Positions 47,836-59,764 of a stretch of DNA of 64,000 bases are shown here, in pieces. Every line of letters begins with the position of its first letter. Position 1 is the stretch's first letter. Both the position numbers and the translations under genes were made by a program. The notes under the pieces are model-generated. The model was not told the origin of the DNA, did not search any database, and saw only the letters and a list, made by a program, of their open reading frames with translations. The stretch spans positions 200,594,581 to 200,658,580 of the forward strand of contig OY992537.1 of the NCBI GenBank assembly GCA_963921195.1. The letters run 5' to 3'. Origin of the DNA: Pegoplata infirma (lineage: Eukaryota; Arthropoda; Insecta; Diptera; Anthomyiidae).

Positions 47836-49319
47836 AAGCTCGCCCGCCGGAACTTCGTTACCGGTTATGTTAAATACCGGATAATAGAAGGATTTGGATT
47901 ACCGTACCGATTTCAAAAAATGACTAATATGTAGTCTTTGTTTTATTTAAGTGTGGACGTTTAAGTCTTTCATAAAATAATATTTCATTGAATAACTTAA
48001 ACAATAAAATTTGAATAATTTCGGTAGTACGTTGTCATGCACGTTCCGGTGAAAAGGATTTTGACAATTTTCGAGCCCTTTTATGGGGATTTTGGATCTT
48101 GAGTGAATAATTATTTCAGTGAAAAAAAAAATTGGAATAAAAAAAATTTTGGGTAAAAAAACATATAGAGAGAAAAAATATGGAGTTAAAAAGTTTAATA
48201 CGAAAAATTTTAGTAAAAAGTATCATTCTATGTTGTTACCCGCTCTATTCCATTTCGTTCCCCTTTTTACTCCATTTCATTTCCAATTCAATCTCCATGC
48301 AAGTTTCATTCCTCTCCATATAATATGCGTTACAGAAATAAAAAGTGCTGTTGTATTTATCTTATAGATATAAAAATACCGTTTTGCACCACTTGTACCA
48401 ATTTAGGTACCCCTATTTACCTTTTCCATCTCTTGGGTGTTATTTCGGCTGGAGGATACTGCACGTCAAATTTTTAGTTTATAGGCTTTAATAGTTAGAT
48501 AGGTACAAATAACCATTTGCCACCTTTTCCACTTAAAATTAAATTTTCCAAAAACCTTTATTTCAACCGTTATTTCAAGAAATATAAGAAGTATCAAACT
48601 TACACTTTTTTATGCCCTTTACGACTCTTAGAAACAGAATTTCCAAAAAGTACTTTTTCCAAAATATTTTTTCACTAAAGAATACAGCATTCAAATTTTC
48701 ACTGCCTAGGATCATTATTTCAAGAAGTATAAAAAGTATAAAAAAACACTTTTCTACACCCCTAGAAACGGAATCTTTTAAAAATACTTTAGCATAGCAG
48801 TGTGTTTTTTTTATACCGAAGGACCCCACATTCCAAAATTCAAGCTTCTAAAACAATTATTATAGGAAAAAAAAAATTAGTAAAAAAATTATACTTTATT
48901 ACCCCCGTTAGAAATGGAATTTCCAAAAAGTACTTTTTCCAGTATGTTTTTTCTTCACCAAAGGATCCTACATTACAAATTGCAATTATCTAGAATATTA
49001 TTTCACGAAATATTAAAAGTACAAAAAGTATACTTTTTAACCCCGTTAAGAAACGGAATTTCCAAAAAATACTTTCCCAAAATTCTGGTTTTCACCGAAG
49101 AATTTTACATCCAAAATTTTAAGTTTCAAGAACCATTATGTTAGAAAATATCAAAATTACCGGAAGTACACCTTTTTAGCAATTTTACCCTACTAAGAAG
49201 CGTAATTTCAAGATTCTAGGGCCATTACTACCGGAAATTAGAACGTAAAAAATTAGAACGTAATTAGAACGTTTAAATTTTTAACCGTTCCACCCTAAGA
49301 AAAAGAAATTTCAAAAATA

Positions 49320-50262
49320 AATTTTATAAAAAGTACTTTTTGTTAAAGGTACTTTTATTAAAAGATACTTTTTATAAAAGGTACTTTTTGTAAAATGTAC
49401 TTTTTATAAATGGTACTTTTTATAAAAGGTACTTTTTATAAAAGGTACTTTTATAAAAGGTACTTTTTATTAAAGGTACTTTTTAAAAAAGGTACTTTTT
49501 AAAAAAGGTACTTTTTATAAAATGTACTTTTTATAAAAGGTACTTTTTATAAAATGTACTTTTTATAAAAGGTACTTTTTATAAAAGGTACTTTTTATAA
49601 AAGGTACTTTTTATAAAAGGTACTTTTTATAAAAGGTACTTTTTATAAAAGGTACTTTTTATAAAATGTACTTTTTATAAAAGGTACTTTTTATAAAAGG
49701 TACTTTTTATAAAAGGTACTTTTTATAAAAGGTACTTTTTATAAAGGTACTTTTTATAAAAGGTACTTTTTATAAAAGGTACTTTTTATAGAAGGTACTT
49801 TTTATAAAGGGTACTTTTTATAAAAGGTACTTTTTATAAAAGGTACTTTTTATAAAAGGTACTTTTTATAAAAGGTACTTTTTATAAAAGGTACTTTTTA
49901 TAAAAGGTACTTTTTATAAAAGGTACTTTTTATAAAAGGTACTTTTTATAAAAGGTACTTTTTATAAAAGGTACTTTTTATAAAAGGTACTTTTTATAAA
50001 AGGTACGTTTTATAAAAGGTACTTTTTATAAAAGGTACTTTTTATAAAAGGTACTTTTTATAAAAGGTACTTTTTATAAAAGGTACTTTTTATAAAAGGT
50101 ACTTTTTATAAAAGGTACTTTTTATAAAAGGTACTTTTTATAAAAGGTACTTTTTATAAAAGGTACTTTTTATAAAAGGTACTTTTTATAAAAGGTACTT
50201 TTAATAAAAGGTACTTTTTATAAAAGGTACTTTTTATAAAAGGTACTTTTTATAAAAGGTTC
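49320..50262 (+). repeat. 16-bp minisatellite GGTACTTTTTATAAAA (about 58 units)
   Basis: Nearly perfect units run for 0.93 kb, with rare variants such as AATGTAC and GGTACGTTTT. Each contains TTTTTATAAAAGG, which looks like a TATA box on the plus strand, although the context gives no sign of promoter use. The reverse-complement array lies at 52650-54510. Confidence 0.96.
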
Positions 50263-50389
50263 CCCCTAAGAAACGCATTTTCCAAAAAGTACTTTTTCCA
50301 GAATGTTTTTTTCAACGAAGGATGCTACATTCCAAATTTCAAGTTTCTATGACCACAATTTTAAGAAATAAAAGAAGTACCAAAAGTAC

Positions 50390-51370
50390 ACTTTTTACCT
50401 CTTTTATCCCCCTTAGACTCAAAATTTTCAAAATTTTCCTTTCCATATTGTTTTTTTAGCAGAGGATCCTACATTCCAAATTTCAAGTTTGTATGACCAT
50501 TATTTCAGTAAATAAAAAAGAACCAAAAGTACACTTTTTTACCCATTTTACCCCCGTAGTATCAACATTGGCCTTAAACCCAGCCATAGTGGTTTTTTTC
50601 TCGGGAGGTGAACCTACATTGAAAATTTAAAGTTTCTTGGACTATTATTTAAGGAAATATAAAAGGTACCAAAAGCACAGTTTTTTACCCTTTTTACCCC
50701 CTTAGAATCAACATTGGAAAAAATCCAGCCTTAGAGGATCTATAATCCGTGAGGTGAACAAACAGTCCAATTTCAAGTCTCTAAGACCATTATTTAAGGA
50801 TATATAAAAGGTACCAAAAGTACACTTTCTTACCCATTTTACCCCCTTAGAATCAACATTGGCAAAAACCCAACCCTAGTGAACCTATTTTCCGGGAGAT
50901 GAATCTACATTCCAAATTTCAAGTTTCTAGGACCATTTCTCAATGAAATATAAATGGTACCAAAAGTACAGTTTTTTACCCTTTTTACCCCCTTAGAATC
51001 AACACTGGCAAAAATCCGGTCTTACTGGATCTATATTCCAGGATGTGAACATACAGTCCAAATTTCAAGTCTCTATGACCATTATTTCAGGAGATATAAA
51101 AAGTACCAAAAGTACAGTTTTTTACCCTTTTTACCCCCTTAGAATCAACACTGGCAAAAGTCCAGCCTTAGTGGATCTATGTTCCGGGAGGTTAACATAC
51201 AGTCTAAATTTCAAGTCTCTATGACCATTATTTCGAGAGATATAAAAAGTACCAAAAGTACGGTTTTTTACCCTTTTTACCCCCTTAGAATCAACACTGG
51301 CAAAAATCCAGTCTTAGTGGATCTATATTCCGGGAGGTGAACCTACAGTCCAAATTTCAAGTCTCTAGCT
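50390..51370 (-). repeat. Tandem units of about 148 bp in the Helitron body
   Basis: TTTACCCCCTTAGAATCAAC recurs at about 50695, 50840, 50985, 51132 and 51281 with spacings of 145-150; earlier ones are more diverged. Each unit also holds CCAAATTTCAAGT and GACCATTATTT. Non-autonomous Helitrons with internal tandem repeats (DINE-TR1 type) are known in Drosophila. Confidence 0.85.
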
Positions 51371-51460
51371 TCAGCGGTTTGGGCTGGGCGATGATGAATC
51401 AGTCAGTCAGTCAGTCAGTCAGTCAGTCACTCACTCACCCAACTCTTTTATATATATAGA

Positions 51461-52075
51461 TATCAAAAAATCGACAACTATAGAATATAGAATTTTCTAT
51501 GGGAAAATTTGTAATTGTCGATAACTTTGGAGTTTTCTATAGAAAATATTAAAGTTATCGATATATCGATGCATATAGAAGCTCTTAAGTAATTGTATTG
51601 TTTCTATTAAAAATTCTATAGTTATTGATAAATTAAAACTTCAAAATGTCCTATTAAAAATGCTATAGTTAACGATATGTCGATAACTTCAAAATTTTCT
51701 ATATAAAATTCTATAGTTATCAATATATCGATAACTTTAAATTCCTTTAAATTCTACAGCTATTGATATATCGATGACTTTAAATTTTTTTTTTAGAAAT
51801 TCTATAGTTATTGATAAAATAACTTCCAAAAAAATTCTATATTTATCGATAAATTAACAACTTTAAAAAATTCTATTATAGTTATAGTTTCAATAGGAAT
51901 CTTAAAACTTTAAAATTTTCTGTAGGTTATTCTATTGTGAACCTTATAGTTATCGATTCATAAATCGAAGTTTTTATTACTGAAGAAATTTCTTAAGAAA
52001 ATTGTGATCTTAAAATTTTTTACAGAAAGTCGATGTATCGATTTATTAAAAATTTCTGTAGAAAATTCAATATGG
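51461..52075. repeat. Diverged 48-bp satellite between the two Helitron-like copies
   Basis: About a dozen degenerate units with ATCGATATATCGAT and TTTTCTATAGAAAAT-type strings, many partly deleted. It forms the spacer of the large inverted pair. Confidence 0.8.
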
Positions 52076-55000
52076 ACAAAAAGGGTAAAAAACTGTACTT
52101 TTGGTACTTTTTATATCTCCTGAAATAATGGTCATAGAGGCTTGAAATTTGGTTTGTATGTTCACATCCTGGAATATAGATCAAGTAAGGCTAAATTTTT
52201 GCCAATGTTGATTCTAAGGGGGTAAAAAGGGTAAACAACTGTACTTTTAGTACCTTTTATATTTCCTTAAAAAATGGTCACAAAAACTTAAAATTTGGAC
52301 TGTATGTTCACCTCCCGGAATATAGATCCACTAGGCCTTGATTTTTACCAATGATGATTCTAAGGGGGTAAAAAGGGTAAAAAACTGTACTTTTGGTACC
52401 TTTAATATTTCCTTAAATAATAGTACTTGAAACTTGAAATTTGCAATGTAGGTTCACCTCCTGGAAAAAAGATTCACTAAGTCTGGGTTTTTGCCAATGT
52501 TGATTCTACGGGGATAAAATGGGTAAAAAAGTGTACTTTTGGTACTTTTTTTTATATACTGAAATAATGGTCATTCAGACTTCAAATTTGAAATGTAGGA
52601 TCCTTTAGTGAAATAAAACATTCTGGAACAAGTACTTTCTGAAAATTCTGGACCGTTTATAAAAAGTACCTTTTATAAAAATTACCTTTTATAAAAAGTA
52701 CCTTTTATAAAAGTAACCTTTTATAAAAAGTACCTTTTATAAAAAGTACCTTTTATAAAAAGTACCTTTTATAAAAAGTACCTTTTATAAAAAGTACCTT
52801 TTATAAAAAGTACCTTTAAAAAAAGTACCATTTATAAAAAGTACCTCTTCTCAAAAGTACCTTTTATAAAAAGTACCTTTTATAAAAAGTACCTTTTATA
52901 AAAAGTACCTTTTATAAAAAGTACCTTTTATAAAAAGTACCTTTTATAAAAAGTACCTTTTATAAAAAGTACCTTTTATAAAAAGTACCTTTTATAAAAA
53001 GTACCTTTTATAAAAAGTACCTTTTATAAAAAGTACCTTTTATAAAAAGTACCTTTTATAAAAAGTACCTTTTATAAAAAGTACCTTTTATAAAAAGTAC
53101 CTTTTATAAAAAGTACCTTTTATAAAAAGTACCTTTTATAAAAAGTACCTTTTATAAAAAGTACCTTTTATAAAAAGTACCTTTTATAAAAAGTAACTTT
53201 TATAAAAAGTACCTTTTATAAAAAGTACCTTTTATAAAAAGTACCTTTTATAAAAATGACCTTTTATAAAAAGTACCTTTTATAAAAAGTACCTTTTATA
53301 AAAAGTACGTTTTATAAAAAGTACCTTTTATAAAAAGTACCTTTTATAAAAAGTACCTTTTATAAAAAGTACCTTTTATAAAAAGTACCTTTTATAAAAA
53401 GTACCTTTTATAAAAAGTACCTTTTATAAAAAGTACCTTTTATAAAAAGTACCTTTTATAAAAAGTACCTTTTATAAAAAGTACCTTTTATAAAAAGTAC
53501 CTTTTATAAAAAGTACCTTTTATGAAAAGTACCTTTTATGAAAAGTACCTTTTATAAAAAGTACCTTTTATAAAAAGTACCTTTTATAAAAAGTACCTTT
53601 TATAAAAAGTACCTTTTATAAAAAGTACCTTTTATAAAAAGTACCTTTTATAAAAAGTACCTTTTATAAAAAGTACCTTTTATAAAAAGTACCTTTTATA
53701 AAAAGTACCTTTTATAAAAAGTACCTTTTATAAAAAGTACCTTTTATAAAAAGTACCTTTTATAAAAAGTACCTTTTATAAAAAGTACCTTTTATAAAAA
53801 GTACCTTTTATAAAAAGAACCTTTTATAAAAAGTACCTTTTATAAAAAGTACCTTTTATAAAAAGTACCTTTTATAAAAAGTACCTTTTATAAAAAGTAC
53901 CTTTTATAAAAAGTACCTTTTATAAAAAGTACCTTTTATAAAAAGTACCTTTTATAAAAAGTACCTTTTATAAAAAGTACCTTTCATAAAAAGTACCTTT
54001 TATAAAAAGTACCTTTTAAAAAAGTACCTTTTATAAAAAGTACCTTTTATAAAAAGTACCTTTTATAAAAAGTACCTTTTATAAAAAGTACCTTTTATAA
54101 AAAGTACCTTTTATAAAAAGTACCTTTTATAAAAAGTACCTTTTATAAAAAGTACCTTTTATAAAAAGTACCTTTTATAAAAAGTACCTTTTATAAAAAG
54201 TACCTTTTATAAAAAGTACCTTTTATAAAAAATACCTTTTATAAAAAATACTTTTTATAAAAAGTACCTTTTATAAAAAGTACTTTTTATAAAAAGTACC
54301 TTTTACAAAAAGTGCCTCTTATAAAAAGTAACTTTCATTAAAAGTATCTTTTATAATCGTTTTATAAAAAATACCTTTTATAAAAAATACTTTTTATAAA
54401 AAGTACCTTTTATAAAAAGTACCTTTTATAAAAAGTACCTTTTATAAAAAGTACCTTTTACAAAAAGTGCCTCTTATAAAAAGTAACTTTCATTAAAAGT
54501 ATCTTTTATTTATAATCGTACACTTTTTGGAACTTTTTTATTTCCTGAAATTTTATTTATAGAAACTTTTTATATTTCCTAGAATCTTAAAAATTGTAAT
54601 GAAGGAGAATTCGGTAAAAAAAAACATTCTGGGAAAAATATGTTTTTAAAATTCCGCTTCTTAGTGGGATAAAAGAGCTAAAAAAGTGTATTTTCGGTAC
54701 CTTTGATATTTTTTGACGTAATAATTCTAGAAACTTAAAATTAGGAATGTAAAATCCTTTTTGTACTTTTAATATTTGCTCAAACAATGATACTAGAAAA
54801 TTGAAATTTGGAAAAGAAGATCCTTCGGTGAAGAAAAATCTTTCTGGAAGGGTTCTTTTCGGAAATTCCGTTTCTAACGGGGGTAAGAAAGTGAACTTTT
54901 GGTACTTTTTTTCTTTGTTCCTATAATAATGAAAAAGTGAAAATTTTGGTTATTCTTATATTTCTTGAAGTAATGGCTCAGAAACTTGACATTTTAAATA

Positions 55001-55505
55001 AAGGATCACCTAGCACAAAAAAAACTGTTTTTGGAAAATTTAATTTTAAGGGGAAAAGGAGGCTAATGGTTATTTTTACCTATCTAACTATTAAACTAAA
55101 AGCTCTAAAAATAACACACAAAAGGACATATTTTAAAATTTTAAATTTTAGAACGGGGAACGAAATGGAATAGAGTAGGGAACAATACGGAATGATACAT
55201 TTTACTCAAATTTTTCGTATTTAACTTTTTTTACTCCATATTTTTTCTCTCTATATGTTTTTTCACTAAAACTTATTTTTATTCCAATTTCTTTATTCAC
55301 TGAAATATTCATTCACTCAAACTCCAAAATTTTATTGTTTAAATTATTCATTGAAATATTATTTTATGAAAGACTTAAATTTGTACAAGTAAATAAAACA
55401 AAGACTGAGTAGGGGAATTTTCTTGAAATCGGTAGAGTAATTCTGATCTTTCTATTATCCGGTATTCAATGCAACCGGTAACGAAGTACCGGGATGGTAA
55501 GCTAC
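52076..55505 (+). mobile_element. Helitron-like element, 5'-truncated, inverted relative to 47836-51460
   Basis: It begins abruptly within a 148-bp unit (AAAGGGTAAAAAACTGTACT) and lacks the TCTATATATA end and CAGT-type run. It ends with the hairpin CCGGTA, six bases, TACCGG, then GGATGGTAAGCTAC. Most of its body is the reverse complement of the other copy, including the 16-bp array and the end region with TTATTTTATGAAAGACTTAA. The final tetramer CTAC again is one base off CTAG. Confidence 0.72.
52650..54515 (-). repeat. 16-bp minisatellite, expanded copy (about 105 regular units)
   Basis: Units read TTTTATAAAAAGTACC, the reverse complement of the array at 49320. The regular part runs to about 54300. 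Beyond it, a 156-bp stretch with CAAAAAGTGCCTCTTATAAA is duplicated. The array is almost twice as long as its partner, so the copies changed in length after the duplication. Confidence 0.95.
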
Positions 55506-57236
55506 TTATCGATATATCGATAACTTAAAAATTTTATATAAGAATTCTATATTTATCGATGTATTGATAACTTAAAATTTTCTATCAAAATCTTCTAGTT
55601 ATCGATATATCGATAACTTAAAAATTTTCTATAAAAAATTCTATAGTTATCGATATTTAAACAATTTCTATTAAAAGTTCTATAGTAATAGTTTGATATA
55701 TCACTAACTTACAAATTTTCTATAGAAAATTTGATAACTTAAAAAATTTTATTTAGAAAATTCTATAGTTATCGATTTATCGATAACTTCAAAATGTTGT
55801 TGTAGAAAATTCTATAGTTATCGATATATCGATAACTTCAAAATTTTCTATAGGAGTTTCTATAGTCATCGATATATCGATAACTTAATAATTTTCTTAA
55901 AAAATTCTATAGTTATTGATATATCGATAACTTAAAAATGTTCTTTAGAAACTTCTATTGTTATCAATATCTTAAAAATTTTCTATTAAAAAATTTTATA
56001 GTAATAGTTCGATGTATCAATAACTTACAAATTTGTTGTAGAAAATTCTATAGTTATCGATAACTTTAAAAATTTCCTATAGAAAATTGTATATTTATCG
56101 AGATGTAGATAACCTTAGAATGTTCTATAGAAAAGTTTTTATAGGAAACTCTATAGTTAAAATTTTATTGTTATCGATGTATCGATAACTACAGAGCTTT
56201 CTTTAGAAATTTGCTATTTAAAGTTATCGACATACTGATAACTATAAAATCTTTTATAGAAAAGTGGAAAGTTATCGATGTAAATTTTTAAATAATCGAT
56301 ATATCGATAACTACAAAAGTTTCAATTGAAAATATTGTAGTTATCTACATATCGATAACTATTACAGTTTCTATTGAAAATAGTATAGTTATCGATATAT
56401 TGATAACTAATGAAGTTTCTATTGAACATTTAAAAGTTATCGATAACTATAGGAGATTCGACAAAAAATTTTAAACTTAAAATTTTCTATAGAAAATTGC
56501 GATTACATACAATTTTGGTTAGAAAATTCTTTAGTTGTCGATAACTTTAAAGTTTTAAATAGAAAACTATACAGTTGTCGATATATCGATAACTTTAATA
56601 TTTTCTACAGCTATCGATAACTTTACAATTTTCTTTAGAAATTTGTATACTTATTTCTTTTGAAAATGTTCTGGTTATCGATATATCGATAATAATGAAA
56701 AATTTTCTATAGATATTTTTATACCAATAAATCGAAATTTTCTATAGAAAATTCTATAGTTATGGATAACTTAAACATTTTATATATAAAAGTTTTCAGT
56801 TATCGATAACTTTAAATATTTTTAATAGAAAATTCAAAAGCATCAAAATTTTCTATAGAAAATCAAATAGTTATCGAAATATTGAGAAATACATAATACA
56901 CAATAAAATGTTTTGAAGTTATTAATATATTGATAACTTTATAATTTTCTGTAGATCGTCTTTATAGAATATGTTGAAGTTATCGATAAATAGAAAATTT
57001 TGAAGTTGAATTTTCTAAAAGAAAATTTAAGTTATCTTTAACTGTTAAATTGTTTATAAAAAGTTTTACAGTAATCGATATATAAATAAGTTTATAAAAG
57101 TATAATTTGTGTTATCGATGTAGTCATAACTTCTACGACTTTCTAAAGAACATTTAAATTTATCGATGTTTTGAATAAATTTAAAAATTTTTATAGAAAT
57201 TTCTAAAGTTATCGATATATTGACAGATTAAAAGCT
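55506..57236. repeat. Diverged 48-bp satellite, right outer block
   Basis: About 35 degenerate units with TTATCGATATATCGATAACT and TTTTCTATAGAAAATTC strings, increasingly decayed toward 57200. The array ends where a small inverted-repeat element begins. Confidence 0.85.
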
Positions 57237-57396
57237 GTATTCACATTCCAATGTCGAAGTACTCTGTACTATAGTACAGTGTACCATCTCTAAAAATAGA
57301 GACAACATCATACAAAAAATGTGTAATTGCGAAAGAGTAAGGAAAAAAATCCACTGTCATGCACAGATACTCCGTCATTGTGAATTCTGCCTAAAA
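57237..57396. mobile_element. Possible 160-bp MITE at the satellite edge
   Basis: TGTATTCACATTCCAATGTC and GAAGTACTCTGT at the left resemble the inverse of the right end, which contains GATACTCCGTCATTGTGAAT. The inner TACTATAGTACAGTGTAC is itself nearly palindromic. The arms are imperfect and no clean target duplication is visible. Confidence 0.45.
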
Positions 57397-57710
57397 CATT
57401 CTATAGAGAATTTTCTATTGAAACTTACAATTTTTTATAGAAAAATGTAAAAAAATTGTTTTTTACAGCTGTTTATACATTTATCGTTAACTTAAAATTT
57501 CCCATAGAAAATTTTTAATTTTTTTATAGGAACTTTTTTTGATCTTCAACATCAAGTTTCTCAACCGCCCCCTCATGGGTTAACAAAACTTCTCAAAGCA
57601 TAAAATTACAAAAGAAAGGATTAAATGTGTTCTATCATCAGCATGTATGTTGTATGTAGTTGCTTTTATTGTTATTGTTATACGAAGTAGTAGTACTTTC
57701 ACTACACATA
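57397..57710. other. Satellite debris and AT-rich DNA
   Basis: A few degraded TTTTCTATTGAAA strings persist to about 57540, then unremarkable sequence. Confidence 0.5.
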
Positions 57711-58883
57711 CACTCAAAAAAAAAAAACTTTTTCAAATGAAAAGAAAAGCTCGTTAATTTTCCCAATCAGAAATTGATGACGGTTCTAAAAAAAAGCGTT
57801 CTGAAAGCACTGTAACACAAAAAAAGCATTCTCAAAACGCTATTTTCAAACGCTTTGCGAACGTTTTTGAAAAATGTTCTGAAAGCACTATAACAAAAAA
57901 AAAAAAAACAATCTAAAAACGTTTGGAACGCTTTGCGAGCGTATTCGAAAAGCGTTTTAAGAGTTCTTTAATTTTTTTTTAAAACTTGTTTTTTATTTGA
58001 AAATTTCTTTTTGGAAATTTTTTTTTGGAAAACAATTTTTTGTTAATTTTTTGTTTGTTTTTTAAGTAAAAAAAATATATATTTTTTTTTAATTTCCTAA
58101 GTTTCAAAAAATTTTTTGAAAAATTTTCTAAGTTCTTGGAGTACAAAATTTTTTTTCGGATTTCACTTTGTATCAAACAAACTATTATAACCGAACTAAA
58201 ACAGACATTCTTTACCTTGGGTTTTTAAAGCGCTTTCATGAATTAAAAAAAACGTTTATAAAGCACTTTTTTACATCGCTTTTAAAACGCTTTAAACCTA
58301 GCGTAGATCGATGTTATCATTCGGATCATCTGAAGGCGCTTTGAATTTGGTATACAGAACGCTCGTACAACCGTTCACAACGCTTTCACAACGCTTTCCG
58401 ATTGTATTTTTCTGACTGGGTTATTATTTGCTACCTCTTATTTTATAAGAATTTCCAGTAAAAATCTACGAGCTATTCTGGTAATTTTACAAACATTTTA
58501 ACAATAAATTTTGTAGTTTTGCAATTTTTTTGATGCGATAAAACTTACAAGGAGTTCTCGTGATTTTACTAAATTTTCTGGTACCTGCTATTTCCTAGAA
58601 TTCCTAGTACAAATAAAGAGCTTTTTTGTAATTGTGCAAGTTTTTTACCAATAAAATTGTAAATTTACAATTTTTTTGATACGATTAAACTTACAAGGAG
58701 TTCTTGTAACTTTTTTTTTGTAAAACTTCCTTGGAAATTCGAACATTTACGAAAAATGTTGTAATAAATCAAAAAATAAAAATTTATTTCAATAGAAAAT
58801 TGTTTGTTTAAAAACAAGAAAAACTATAAAATGGAATGACGAAACTTTTTCTTGTAATTTGACAATTTTTTTTTTTTTTAGTG
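57711..58883. mobile_element. CACTC-type MITE with a nested element
   Basis: CACTCAAAAAAAAAAAAAC at the left and TTTTTTTTTTTAGTG at the right (one base off GAGTG), flanked by TA at 57709-57710 and 58884-58885. The right half has GTAATTTTAC and TTGTAAATTTACAA strings typical of the family. The left half is interrupted by the CCCARTCAG element. Confidence 0.65.
57762..58420. mobile_element. Short element with CCCARTCAG ends and AACGCTTT subrepeats
   Basis: CCCAATCAGAAA at 57762 faces CTGACTGGG ending at 58420. Both subterminal regions are full of AAAGCGTT/AACGCTTT strings (more than ten), and a unit of about 100 bases with GTTCTGAAAGCACTRTAAC is duplicated at 57797 and 57885. The layout, inverted ends with subterminal short repeats, is that of a non-autonomous DNA transposon. 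Confidence 0.7.
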
Positions 58884-58885
58884 TA

Positions 58886-59076
58886 GTCGTAATGGTAGCA
58901 AAATTTGTAAAAATCTAAACGCCAGAACTGACATATTTTAACTGTTTTACACATGTGATGCTCATTTCTCATACTTCTTTTTTGACAGCAAAAAAAAAAA
59001 AAAAGTGAAAAATAAAACTTCAGGAAAAAGGATGTTAGCAAACAATGCTTTGTCACTGTTTAAATGTTTTTAACAT
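58886..59076. other. AT-rich spacer
   Basis: Unremarkable sequence between two elements. Confidence 0.4.
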
Positions 59077-59764
59077 CCCGAGTAAAAATTTTTATATGAT
59101 GCAATACATAATGATATATAACACAATATAAATTTATACGCAATTTGATCCGAATAATGGTGGATGTTTTTGCATTAAAAAAGATCAACTTGTATAAAAT
59201 ATGATATGATTTCATCCGAGTTTTGACCAGACATTGCTATATATTGGTGGATCTAATTAGATCTAATTTCATAAAAACATATAAAATCCTGGTGTTTTTT
59301 GGTTTGGGTTGAGATACACCACAGGTCAACGATACATTCACCAAACATATAATTTTCTAAAACAAAAAAATGTTTGGGTACGCTTCGAACCAGATAGGTG
59401 ATATACATAACCCTAATAAGGAAATGTTTAGGAACATTTTAAAAAGTTTCTTATACTTTGCCTAAAAAACTTAGAAAATTTTTGGTTAATTGGAAACATA
59501 TAAAGTTTTATATGGAACAGAATAAGCTATATATAATTTGATGTTAAATTATACAGAAAAACAGATTTTGTATTGACCCTCATATTATTTTATTTAATTA
59601 TATCAACCGTACACCTTTTAATCCGAATCATGATTAAATTATATATTGCTACATATGACTGCATTAAAAAAATTTAGAAAATATCTCACGGATGTATAAT
59701 CATATATAATTTATTATGTTTGTATCAAGTTATATATTGTAATATATGTTTATTTTTACTCGGG
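59077..59764. mobile_element. Foldback element with CCCGAGTAAAAAT ends (688 bp)
   Basis: CCCGAGTAAAAAT at 59077 is the exact inverse of ATTTTTACTCGGG at 59752-59764. AT precedes and follows it. Inner regions hold ATATGAT and ATATATAA strings as in the copies at 18173 and 19518. Non-coding. Confidence 0.8.

Larger units (their letters stand above)
47836..51460 (-). mobile_element. Non-autonomous Helitron-like element (left arm of an inverted pair)
   Basis: On the reverse strand it starts TCTATATATATAAAAGAG with TGAGTGAGTGACTGACTG following, and ends with a hairpin (CCGG, TAACGAAGTT, CCGG) and GAGCTTG. The tetramer CTTG departs from CTRR, so the end may be mutated. Inside lie a 16-bp array (49320-50262) and tandem units of about 148 bp. 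The flanks on both sides are diverged 48-bp satellite. No Rep or helicase frame exists. The partner at 52076-55505 is an inverted copy. Confidence 0.72.

Noticed and set aside
49320..50262. Array of functional promoters from repeated TATAAAA
   Set aside because: The TATA-like string is a by-product of the 16-bp AT-rich repeat; no initiator or transcript evidence.
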